Positions 1 to 5,336 are shown, numbered from the stretch's first letter. The stretch is DNA of 9,538 bases from Alphaproteobacteria bacterium (GCA_030432775.1 JAUILO010000095.1:1-9538); one strand, 5' to 3'. Made by a program: numbers and translations. Notes: generated from the sequence alone by a model not told the origin.

Positions 1-46
1 CGACTTCTTCCGCCTCATCTACTACCGCCGCAAACTGGCCGTCTGA
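1..46 (+). CDS. C-terminal end of an unidentified gene (partial)
   Basis: An open frame entering from the left edge reads DFFRLIYYRRKLAV and stops at TGA 44-46. The composition (aromatic and basic residues, codons ending in C or G) is typical of a real GC-rich gene, and a GC-rich hairpin follows nine bases later. Only 14 residues are visible, so no family can be assigned. Confidence 0.35.
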   Translation, partial: DFFRLIYYRRKLAV

Positions 47-54
47 TCACAGGG

Positions 55-72
55 GCGCCGCAGCGTCGGCGC
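55..72 (+). terminator. GC-rich hairpin after the partial gene
   Basis: GCGCCG (55-60) and CGGCGC (67-72) form a perfect 6-bp stem with a 6-base loop, starting nine bases after the stop codon of the partial gene. No T-run follows, so it is at best a weak intrinsic terminator of the kind often placed after genes in GC-rich bacteria. Confidence 0.3.
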
Positions 73-197
73 AACCTCGGAAGCCGGTGAGCACCTTCGA
101 AGCCGTCCCCACGCACCGCAACCATGCACCCGTAACCACCGCCCGGTAACGCGGCCGACGCCGGGGCGACCGCGGCGCTCTGCGGCCCCACTGTTGC

Positions 198-269
198 GTC
201 ACACTTTCACGGGCATATCGACCCAAGCGTGACGTCACACTTTCACCGCCATAGCTACCCAAGCCGAGC
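198..269. repeat. Two tandem copies of a 36-bp direct repeat
   Basis: Copies at 198-233 and 234-269 match at 28 of 36 positions. Both begin GTCACACTTTCAC and share ACCCAAGC near the end. At their junction GTGACGTCAC (229-238) is a perfect 10-bp palindrome. Repeats inside the ends of IS21-type insertion sequences can look like this, but no transposase or matching second end is visible, so that link is a guess. Two copies without spacers do not make a CRISPR array. Confidence 0.7.
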
Positions 270-447
270 ACTGCACCGTCCCGAGCGGCGGTGACCGATC
301 GCGCCGGCGGTGGCACGGATCGGCGTGTCCTGGGCGGTGGGATCTTGCTGGCGTGCGTTGCGCCGAGCCGGTGCCTCGCTATGGGGCGATCCATCGGTCC
401 CGGTGTTCGAGAACGCCTGAGCCGACCGAGTGCAGATGGCTGGGGTG

Positions 448-1049
448 TCAGGTCGAGGGGTTGGCTGGGCGCAGCATCGGCCAGATCGTGGGCGAGTCGC
501 CGGCCTGGATTTCGGCGATGACCTCGAATCCGAACCGCTCGTACAGCGCGACGTTCAATGGGTTCGACGACTCGAGATATGCGACGGCGTCGTTGCGGTC
601 GACGTCGGCGGGGGTGTGGGCGAGCAGCAGTGAGCCGATGCCAGCACCCTGGCGGCACGGGTCGACGCCGATTCCGGGCAGGTGCCAGTGGTCGCCGTCG
701 GGGTGGGACGCGCCGACCTGCTCCATGAACTCGAAGATGACGCCGAGGCGTGCGGACTCGATGCCGGCTTCGAGGACCCCGCCGAGCGCCTCCTCGTCGA
801 CGGACTCGCCAGGCGCGAGCCAACAGGCGCCGCCGGCGAAGTCGTCGGTCCGGAACGCAGTGCCAGATCGAAGGCGTTTCCGCCGTAGTGGCGGATCACC
901 TGTGGGAAGAACGTGAAGTACTGATCTGCGTCGGGGAACATCCACCGCATGAGCGGGTCGTTCACGAACGCGGCGACGAACGTGGCGGTGCAGCGATCGC
1001 GGTCCTCGGGCGAGGCAATCAGCACGTCTCGGGTCTCGGTCATGGTCAC
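448..1049 (-). pseudogene. GNAT-family N-acetyltransferase, frameshifted
   Basis: Transfers an acetyl group from acetyl-CoA to an unknown amine; the fold belongs to the GNAT superfamily. The N-terminal part (MTETRDVLIASPEDRDRC onward to GGNAFDL) lies in one frame and the rest in another. The change is near 863-864, where one extra C on the plus strand would give GGNAFDLGTAFRTDDFAGG and join the halves into about 200 residues. The second half holds the acetyl-CoA binding motif A (GVDPCRQGAGIGSLLL) and motif B (YLESSNPLNVALYERFGF). The start is taken as GTG 1049-1047 because AAGGAG lies seven bases upstream; ATG 1043-1041 is the alternative. It is divergent from the TetR remnant, a common regulator-target arrangement. 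The frameshift may be a true mutation or a homopolymer sequencing error; in the second case the gene is intact. Confidence 0.8.
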
Positions 1050-1056
1050 GGGCGGT

Positions 1057-1062
1057 CTCCTT
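1057..1062 (-). promoter_or_regulatory. Ribosome binding site of the acetyltransferase
   Basis: AAGGAG on the minus strand lies seven bases before GTG 1049-1047 and thirteen before ATG 1043-1041. The spacing favours the GTG start. Confidence 0.55.
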
Positions 1063-1087
1063 GATGCAGTGGTCGTGTCGAAGCCCG

Positions 1088-1117
1088 ACCATATTCGCGA
1101 GAGAAGCATATTGTCAA
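1088..1117 (-). promoter_or_regulatory. Probable promoter of the acetyltransferase gene
   Basis: On the minus strand a perfect -35 box TTGACA (1117-1112) is followed after 18 bases by TATGGT (1093-1088). The boxes lie about 40 bases before the start codon and next to the palindrome at 1119-1128, which would suit repression by the divergent TetR-type regulator. Confidence 0.5.
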
Positions 1118-1118
1118 T

Positions 1119-1128
1119 AGAGATCTCT
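1119..1128. promoter_or_regulatory. Palindrome, candidate TetR-type operator
   Basis: AGAGATCTCT is a perfect 10-bp inverted repeat placed between, and touching, the -35 regions of the two divergent promoter candidates. Position rather than a known consensus suggests an operator for the regulator that begins at 1196. The flanks TTGCAA and TTGACA are only loosely symmetrical. Confidence 0.35.
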
Positions 1129-1156
1129 TGCAAATGGCGTGAATTCTCAGTACGGT
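1128..1156 (+). promoter_or_regulatory. Possible promoter of the TetR-type gene
   Basis: TTGCAA (1128-1133) and TACGGT (1151-1156) are separated by 17 bases and would start transcription around 1163, giving a leader of about 33 bases before ATG 1196. The boxes match consensus only moderately. Confidence 0.3.
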
Positions 1157-1195
1157 GGTCGGGCGAAGACACCAGCCCGAGCCAGCGCCCAGTCC

Positions 1196-1306
1196 ATGAA
1201 CGACGAATCAGCCCGGCCCTACCACTCCCCGCTCCGACAGGAACAAGCCCGCAAGACCCGCGACCTGATCCTCGACGCGCTGATCGAACTGCTCGCTGAC
1301 CGTCAT
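1196..1306 (+). pseudogene. TetR-family regulator, only the N-terminus remains
   Basis: From ATG 1196 the protein begins MNDESARPYHSPLRQEQARK and continues TRDLILDALIELLAD, the usual N-terminal arm and first helix of TetR-family DNA-binding proteins. After residue 35 (codon ending at 1300), or at most a few residues later, the expected helix-turn-helix never appears. The frame runs on to TAG 1460-1462, but that tail (RVDERQQHAF and on) has no TetR character. The ligand-binding domain is absent, so no functional repressor can be made. It is divergent from the acetyltransferase, which was probably its target. The break coincides with the drop in GC content, so the truncation probably marks a DNA junction rather than slow decay. 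No clear ribosome binding site is seen before ATG 1196. Confidence 0.6.
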
Positions 1307-1611
1307 CGTGTCGACGAAAGACAACAGCATGCCTTCGTACTGTGTGCCCGACAACAGCGTGCGTGGGGTGGTGTGCTGGTGTGTGTCTGTGGATCAGCGA
1401 AGGGAAGGTGTGTACATGCGGGCTTTGCTGTTGTAATAGTGTGCTATCGCTTTTGGGGCTAGGGGTAGGCTCGCTGAGTCATAGAATAAATGTACTGGTC
1501 GTGATGGAATAAGTGCTGTTTGCGGGTAGAAAAACCTGTAGAGCTTATGCTGCGTATGCTAATCTTTTGCCTAGAATAAATAATCACGAACCAAGATAAA
1601 AAGGAATAACA
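1301..1611. other. Junction and low-coding stretch before the antiporter gene
   Basis: Composition falls from very GC-rich before 1300 to intermediate at 1301-1450 and AT-rich at 1470-1611. No intact gene is present. The minus strand holds two short protein-like stretches: TLLSGTQYEGMLLSFVDTMT, ending at 1301, and the possible RHS fragment at 1397-1441. They are in the same frame but separated by a stop at 1394-1396. The last 100 bases form the leader of the antiporter gene, with no promoter that I can defend. Confidence 0.5.
1397..1441 (-). pseudogene. Possible RHS-repeat fragment
   Basis: The minus strand reads HYYNSKARMYTPSLR and then a stop codon. This resembles the conserved RHS core segment (of the type YKARMYSPxLGRFLQTDP) that lies before the variable toxin tip in RHS and YD-repeat proteins. 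The bases after the stop (ATCCACAGACA) look like a damaged version of the next codons of that motif. The match is short and made from memory of the family, so it is tentative. Confidence 0.25.
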
Positions 1612-3408
1612 GTGCCTGCAGGTTTGCTTTCCCAGATTGCCGTTGTCAGTTTAGCCAGTTTCGCAGCGCAGTGGACTGCGTGGAAATTACATGTTCCCGC
1701 CATTGTGTTTTTGTTATTGCTTGGCTTTATTTTAGGGCCGGTTGCCGGTTTTATTCAGCCAGATGAATTGCTGGGTGATTTATTGCAGCCTGCGATATCT
1801 GCGGCTGTGGCGATTATCCTGTTTGAGGGTAGTTTGCAGCTGCGTTTTCGGGAAATCAGGGAAATCGGCCATGCTGTGCGCCGTATTATTATTGTTGGAG
1901 CGCCGCTGGGCTGGGCGTTGTTGAGTTTTGGCGCGCATCATATTGCCGGATTAAGCTGGCCTGTGGCGATTACTTTTGGTGGTATTCTTGTCGTGACGGG
2001 CCCGACTGTGATCATGCCTATGCTGCGTCATTCGCGTGTGGATGCGCGGGTGGGATCGGTTTTGAAGTGGGAGGGGATTATCAATGACCCTGTCGGCGTT
2101 ATCTTTGCTGTTCTGGCATATGAGTATTTCAAATTATCAGGCAATGTCGCGCTACAGGACAACTTCCTTTATGTACAGTTCCCGTCCATTATTATTGGCG
2201 AAATGTTATTGAGTTATTTGTTCGGACGCATTACGGCTGATGTGTTAGAGCGCGGTTTGATGCCGGAATATCTCAAGGCACCTTTCCTTGTTTCTACTGT
2301 GCTGGCGCTGTTTACTGCGTGTAATCTGGCGTTCCATGAATCCGGCCTGATTGCCGTGACTATTTATGGTATGACGCTTGCCAATAAGCGCGTTTCCAGT
2401 ATGGAGGAAATCAAGCGTTTTAAAGAAACAATCACATTGCTTTTGGTGTCCGGTATTTTCATTTTATTGACGGCCAATCTTGAGCCGGCATTGTTGAAAC
2501 AGGTTGATATTCGCGGCGTGATCTTTATTGCGGCGGTGATCTTTTTAATTCGTCCGGCGACTGTGTTTTTATCCAGTCTTGGCACGGGCATGCATATAAA
2601 ACAAAAACTTCTTATTGGCTGGATAGCGCCGCGTGGGGTGGTTTGTGCGGCTATCGCCGGTGTGATGGGCCCTTTGTTGGTTGAAGCCGGTTTTGAAGAT
2701 GGAGCCAAATTATTGCCACTTTCCTTTGGTATCGTCTTCCTGACCGTTATTTTGCATGGGCTGACATTCAAACCGCTTGCCCGCCGATTGGGGCTTGTTG
2801 CTGAAGAACAAAACGGCTTAATTGTGGTGGGCGCGAATGACTGGACACTGCAATTGGCCGAAACGCTGAAAGGCCAAAACGTTCCGGTATTGCTGGTCGA
2901 TACGAATTGGCACCGTTTGAAGCCGGCACGTCTTGCTAATATTCCTGTTTATTATGGCGAAGTGTTATCCGAGGAGACAGAGTATAATCTGGGCTTTGAT
3001 TCGTATGGCACAATTTTGGCGGCGACGGATAACTCGGCCTATAACTCGCTTGTTTGTAACGAGATTGCGCCGGATTTTGGCCGCGAGAATGTATTCCAGA
3101 TTTCATTCGAGGAAATGGGCGGGCCGGATCACAAGAAGTTGTCAGAGACAATTACCGGACGGATTATGGGTCGTTCGACAATGAATTATTATGATTGGGG
3201 GCGTAAGTATCGTAATGGCTGGCGTTTCCGTGTGACAAAAGTCGGGACCGATAAATCCGAAGATGAAATTGCTGCGCCATCGGAATTCCGGATTAAGATT
3301 GGTATTATTTCCAACGATATTTTAATGATCAGCAGTCCGGAATCAGACCCACAGGCCAAAGAAGGTGATATGGTTCTGTTGTTTGAAAAAGAGGATGTAG
3401 CTGAGTGA
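1612..3408 (+). CDS. NhaP-like CPA1 cation/proton antiporter with C-terminal nucleotide-binding domain
   Basis: Inner-membrane exchanger predicted to swap Na+ or K+ for H+. Residues 1-395 are a run of hydrophobic helices with CPA1 hallmarks: ILFEGSLQLRFREI (69-82), TGPTVIMPMLRHSRVDARVG (129-148), the ion-binding motif WEGIINDP with E154, N159 and D160, and GWIAPRGVVCAAIAG with R341. Residues 401-500 form a TrkA-N/RCK-like domain: LIVVGANDW replaces the usual glycine-rich loop, and D430 follows a beta strand (VLLVD) as in NAD-binding folds. The remaining 100 residues are soluble and unassigned. The length, 598, fits antiporters with a cytosolic regulatory region. GTG 1612 is chosen because AAGGA sits six bases upstream and the first hydrophobic helix starts directly after it. 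The gene overlaps the following Hpt gene by four bases. The transported ion cannot be told from sequence. Confidence 0.88.
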   Translation: MPAGLLSQIAVVSLASFAAQWTAWKLHVPAIVFLLLLGFILGPVAGFIQPDELLGDLLQPAISAAVAIILFEGSLQLRFREIREIGHAVRRIIIVGAPLGWALLSFGAHHIAGLSWPVAITFGGILVVTGPTVIMPMLRHSRVDARVGSVLKWEGIINDPVGVIFAVLAYEYFKLSGNVALQDNFLYVQFPSIIIGEMLLSYLFGRITADVLERGLMPEYLKAPFLVSTVLALFTACNLAFHESGLIAVTIYGMTLANKRVSSMEEIKRFKETITLLLVSGIFILLTANLEPALLKQVDIRGVIFIAAVIFLIRPATVFLSSLGTGMHIKQKLLIGWIAPRGVVCAAIAGVMGPLLVEAGFEDGAKLLPLSFGIVFLTVILHGLTFKPLARRLGLVAEEQNGLIVVGANDWTLQLAETLKGQNVPVLLVDTNWHRLKPARLANIPVYYGEVLSEETEYNLGFDSYGTILAATDNSAYNSLVCNEIAPDFGRENVFQISFEEMGGPDHKKLSETITGRIMGRSTMNYYDWGRKYRNGWRFRVTKVGTDKSEDEIAAPSEFRIKIGIISNDILMISSPESDPQAKEGDMVLLFEKEDVAE

Positions 3409-3752
3409 ATGTGCATGTTCTGATGGATTTTCTGGATGATATGCGTGAATACGCACCGGGCAGCGTCGCCGGAGTTGTTGATTCTGTTATTCGTGATATG
3501 AAGGTGCATTGCCAGACGATAAAAACGGCACTTGAGGCGGCAGAGTTCAAAACAATCGAGCTGTCTTCGCATGCGTTAAAATCAGTCGCAGGACAGGTTG
3601 GTGCGATGTCGCTGGCGCAGTTATCCGAAGATATTGAAGATACGAGCGGCGGAAGCAAGGATACGGATAAGCTGCGTGAGCAATTTGCAAGTTTAGAAAA
3701 AGAATACCATAGTGTTTTAAAGGTGCTGGAAGATTATAAGCGTTCTTTGTAA
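3405..3752 (+). CDS. Histidine phosphotransfer (Hpt) domain protein
   Basis: A stand-alone 115-residue Hpt module that would pass phosphate between response-regulator receiver domains in a phosphorelay, in the cytoplasm. The phosphorylation-site helix reads LSSHALKSVAGQVGAMSLAQ, with H56 as the expected acceptor and K59 as in the HxLK pattern. Predicted helices before and after fit the four-helix bundle, and the charged C-terminal helix (LREQFASLEKEYHSVLKVLE) closes it. No kinase or receiver domain is fused. The start is GTG 3405, which shares GTGA with the antiporter stop; GAGGA lies nine bases upstream inside the antiporter gene. Such an overlap normally means translational coupling, so the two products are probably made together. 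The partner kinase and regulator are not in this window. Confidence 0.82.
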   Translation: MNVHVLMDFLDDMREYAPGSVAGVVDSVIRDMKVHCQTIKTALEAAEFKTIELSSHALKSVAGQVGAMSLAQLSEDIEDTSGGSKDTDKLREQFASLEKEYHSVLKVLEDYKRSL

Positions 3753-3898
3753 AAAAGCTTATTGATTATCTTCTCTTTTGAATCGTGCAGGGGCTTTTGC
3801 GGAAAAAGAAGAAGCGCAAGAGAGTGATTTCTAAATTGTTCTCTCAAGATTGTCATCTCAAGAGGGCGATTATGGCTGGAATATATAGGGGGAGTTGA

Positions 3899-4408
3899 TT
3901 AGTCGTCTTTTTTGCGGAATTGATCCAGCGATACGACTTCACCTTTTTTGCCATCATCATCATCGCCATCATCGGAACTGCTTGATGGTGTCGCGATGCT
4001 GGTTTCATCGATTGATATTTCATCCAGATCATCATCCATATCATCGCCAAGTGGCTGGAATTGTAGCGCGAAGTTGACCGATGGGTCGGCAAAGATTGTG
4101 ATCGCATTAAGCGGCACAGTCAATTTTTCAGGGACGTTGTTGAATGATAATGTAACGCTCATTCTTTCGTCATTTATCTCGAGGTCTGTGAATTGATATT
4201 GCAGGACAATTGTCATTTCGCCAGGGTAACGATCACGCAAATAATCGGGAATATCAACGCCGGGATAATCGGTTGTGAATGTGATGTAGAAATGATGGTC
4301 GCTTGGCAGGCCATGCTCTTTGATTTCTTCAATCGCGTGTTTCACTACGCCGCGGAGTGCGGTTTCTACCATTCGGTCGTAGCGCAAAATTTCATCATTA
4401 TCAATCAT
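3899..4408 (-). CDS. sspB: SspB, ClpXP protease adaptor (alphaproteobacterial type)
   Basis: Binds the tmRNA-encoded degradation tag and tethers tagged proteins to the ClpXP protease in the cytoplasm. The 169-residue protein has the alpha-type SspB fold region at about 1-118 (MVETALRGVVKHAIEEIKEH, HHFYITFTTDYPGVDIPDYL, EMTIVLQYQFTDLEI, MSVTLSFNNVPEKLTVPLNA). An acidic, serine-rich linker follows at about 121-152, then a tail GEVVSLDQFRKK (156-167), the ClpX-binding segment known at the end of this family. It lies downstream of, and in the same orientation as, ssrA, whose tag it is expected to recognise. No ribosome binding site precedes ATG 4408; a promoter five bases upstream suggests a leaderless message. 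It is convergent with the Hpt gene. Confidence 0.9.
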   Translation of the reverse strand: MIDNDEILRYDRMVETALRGVVKHAIEEIKEHGLPSDHHFYITFTTDYPGVDIPDYLRDRYPGEMTIVLQYQFTDLEINDERMSVTLSFNNVPEKLTVPLNAITIFADPSVNFALQFQPLGDDMDDDLDEISIDETSIATPSSSSDDGDDDDGKKGEVVSLDQFRKKDD

Positions 4409-4413
4409 AGCTT

Positions 4414-4442
4414 ATTCTACATTATTTTGGGTGTTGGCACAA
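4414..4442 (-). promoter_or_regulatory. Candidate promoter giving a leaderless sspB message
   Basis: On the minus strand TTGTGC (4442-4437) and TAGAAT (4419-4414) are separated by 17 bases. The -10 box ends five bases before ATG 4408, so transcription would start at or next to the A of the start codon. The absence of a Shine-Dalgarno sequence agrees with this. Confidence 0.4.
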
Positions 4443-4680
4443 TTGGCAGTGCAATAAGATTAACGCCGGAAAAACGTTACCCGTTATGATTCGCATATTC
4501 TTGGGCCTTTAATCTAGTGCTATGGGTAAAACATACGGGATATAGCTGTGGAAAAGATGTGTGTGCTTTGCAGAAGCGGTGTTTATTCAGCAGTGAAGGG
4601 CTTGCTAGGTATGTGTTGCTGGTGGTTTATGGTGTTTAATTTTATGGATAAGGCGACACAGTGAATAGCGGTGCAGTGAG
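4443..4680. other. Gap between sspB and ssrA, no supported gene
   Basis: I see no gene here. A 35-codon plus-strand frame (4557-4664) starts after GGAAAAG and has several Cys and Trp residues, but it runs against the flanking genes and matches nothing I know. Confidence 0.4.
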
Positions 4681-4777
4681 TAAAAGTGGTCCAGTTCTGT
4701 TGCGAGGTCGACCCACACCCCACCTAAGCTGCATTAGAGCTTAGGAATTAGTTTGTGTATGCTTTCGCGACTTAAAA

Positions 4778-4828
4778 TTAAGCGGCGATTGCTTCACCAC
4801 CTTCGACAACTAGGTTGTCGTTAGCAGC
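4778..4828 (-). other. tmRNA tag reading frame
   Basis: From resume codon GCT (4828-4826) the frame reads AANDNLVVEGGEAIAA and ends with TAA (4780-4778). AANDN is the conserved start of alphaproteobacterial tags and is the part SspB contacts; the final AIAA replaces the more usual AVAA or ALAA read by ClpX. The middle segment LVVEGGE is not one I recognise. The upstream GCATTTGGTGTAGCTG is the usual context before the resume codon. Confidence 0.9.
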
Positions 4829-4933
4829 TACACCAAATGCGAAGTTATCGTTTGCATTTATAAAATAAGTCCATTAACGGCGGTACCATGCCGAACGCAA
4901 CTCTTACCTTTACTACGCGTGTCGATCCTGTTT

Positions 4934-5022
4934 CGGCCCCACCGAAATAATGGTGGGCGTTGTGTAATATTGGCTCCCTCAAATGGTCATCAAAAACGGT
5001 GGCCATTATTTTGGTGGAGCCG
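4934..5022 (-). other. Fold-back hairpin joining the two tmRNA pieces
   Basis: Positions 5022-5003 and 4953-4934 pair over 20 positions with one mismatch (A5012 against C4944). The outer seven pairs are the tmRNA acceptor stem, then three pairs ACC/GGT, the mismatch, and nine pairs AAATAATGG/CCATTATTT. The stem must be opened by processing after CCA 5014-5012 and before G 4940 to give mature ends. Confidence 0.8.
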
Positions 5023-5099
5023 CCGGGCACTGCCCCCGGGTCCACAACGCTTATTCCGTAAAAGGTTTAGCGTCATAGCTGGCAAAGCCAGCACCTATA

Positions 5100-5128
5100 A
5101 TTATAGGGCATATATATTAGATTATCAA
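5100..5128 (-). promoter_or_regulatory. ssrA promoter
   Basis: On the minus strand TTGATA (5128-5123) is followed after 17 bases by the perfect -10 box TATAAT (5105-5100), placing the transcript start near 5094, right before the acceptor piece. This is the best promoter match in the window and fits an abundant stable RNA. Confidence 0.65.
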
Positions 5129-5255
5129 AGGAATTCACGTATATCGGGATGATTGTTTTGTTATTTATTATGCGGCGCATCGTGGACGTTGCGTGTTGAT
5201 TGGTCGCATTTAGGTGTTCTGGCACGGTTTGCAGGTTAGAATGTGAATAGAGCGC

Positions 5256-5284
5256 TTATCATTTTATAAGATATCCGTTATGAT
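5256..5284 (+). promoter_or_regulatory. Possible promoter of the TraX-family gene
   Basis: TTATCA (5256-5261) and TATGAT (5279-5284) are 17 bases apart, about 52 bases before the start codon. The -10 box is good and the -35 box weak. Bases 5129-5255, between this and the ssrA promoter, show nothing else. Confidence 0.3.
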
Positions 5285-5336
5285 CTTTTGTACCTATTGC
5301 CAAGGTGCGGTTCTAATCGTTAGAGAGATTTAAGAC

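Larger units (their letters stand above)
47..447. other. GC-rich intergenic stretch without a supported gene
   Basis: About 400 bases separate the partial gene from the acetyltransferase stop. Long open frames exist on both strands, but their translations are runs of Arg, Pro and Ala, as expected when GC-rich non-coding DNA lacks stop codons. The hairpin at 55-72 and the 36-bp direct repeat at 198-269 are the only structures I can support. Confidence 0.5.
4681..5094 (-). ncRNA. ssrA: Circularly permuted (two-piece) tmRNA, alphaproteobacterial type
   Basis: Rescues stalled ribosomes: it is charged with alanine, then serves as a short message that adds a degradation tag. On the minus strand the acceptor piece comes first and ends with CGGCTCC, A, CCA at 5022-5012, preceded by the T-arm-like CCCGGGGGCAGTGCCCGG. 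An intervening segment (5011-4941) follows, then the coding piece starts GGGGCCGAAACAGGATCGAC at 4940. GGGGCCG pairs with CGGCTCC to form the 7-bp acceptor stem. The tag frame is at 4828-4778. An 8-bp hairpin (4745-4723, CCTAAGCT/AGCTTAGG) lies after the tag, near the expected 3' side of the mature coding piece. The precursor probably starts near 5094, just before a hairpin at 5092-5078. The 3' limit is approximate: GTGG...CCAC followed by TTTT at 4685-4682 may be a weak terminator. smpB, the protein partner, is not in the window. Confidence 0.93.

Noticed and set aside
198..269. CRISPR array
   Set aside because: Two head-to-tail copies with no spacers, only 78 percent identical, and no cas genes.
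47..823. Long open frame on the minus strand, 258 codons
   Set aside because: The product is mostly Arg, Pro and Ala and overlaps the real acetyltransferase frame; open only because GC-rich DNA lacks stop codons.
448..1092. Single-frame start of the acetyltransferase at 1092
   Set aside because: The first 70 or so residues in that frame are Arg/His/Pro-rich noise, while the other frame carries a sensible GNAT N-terminus with a promoter and ribosome binding site.
1301..1440. TetR gene continuing after a simple frameshift
   Set aside because: None of the three plus-strand frames after 1301 shows a helix-turn-helix, so a one-base error does not explain the break.
2364..2771. Minus-strand frame of 135 codons inside the antiporter gene
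   Set aside because: Shadow of a well-supported membrane protein gene; no ribosome binding site or recognisable motif.
3753..3898. Bidirectional terminator between the Hpt gene and sspB
   Set aside because: Only imperfect stems (for example CTTCT/AGAAG with a bulge) are visible, without a proper T-run.
4557..4664. 35-codon plus-strand frame after GGAAAAG
   Set aside because: Short, no family resemblance, no convincing promoter; too weak to call a gene.
4845..5045. Minus-strand frame of 66 codons
   Set aside because: Lies entirely within the permuted tmRNA and its intervening segment.
5012..5045. tRNA gene, because of a T-arm-like hairpin and CCA end
   Set aside because: No anticodon or D arm; the segment is the acceptor piece of the tmRNA, whose partner strand is at 4934-4940.
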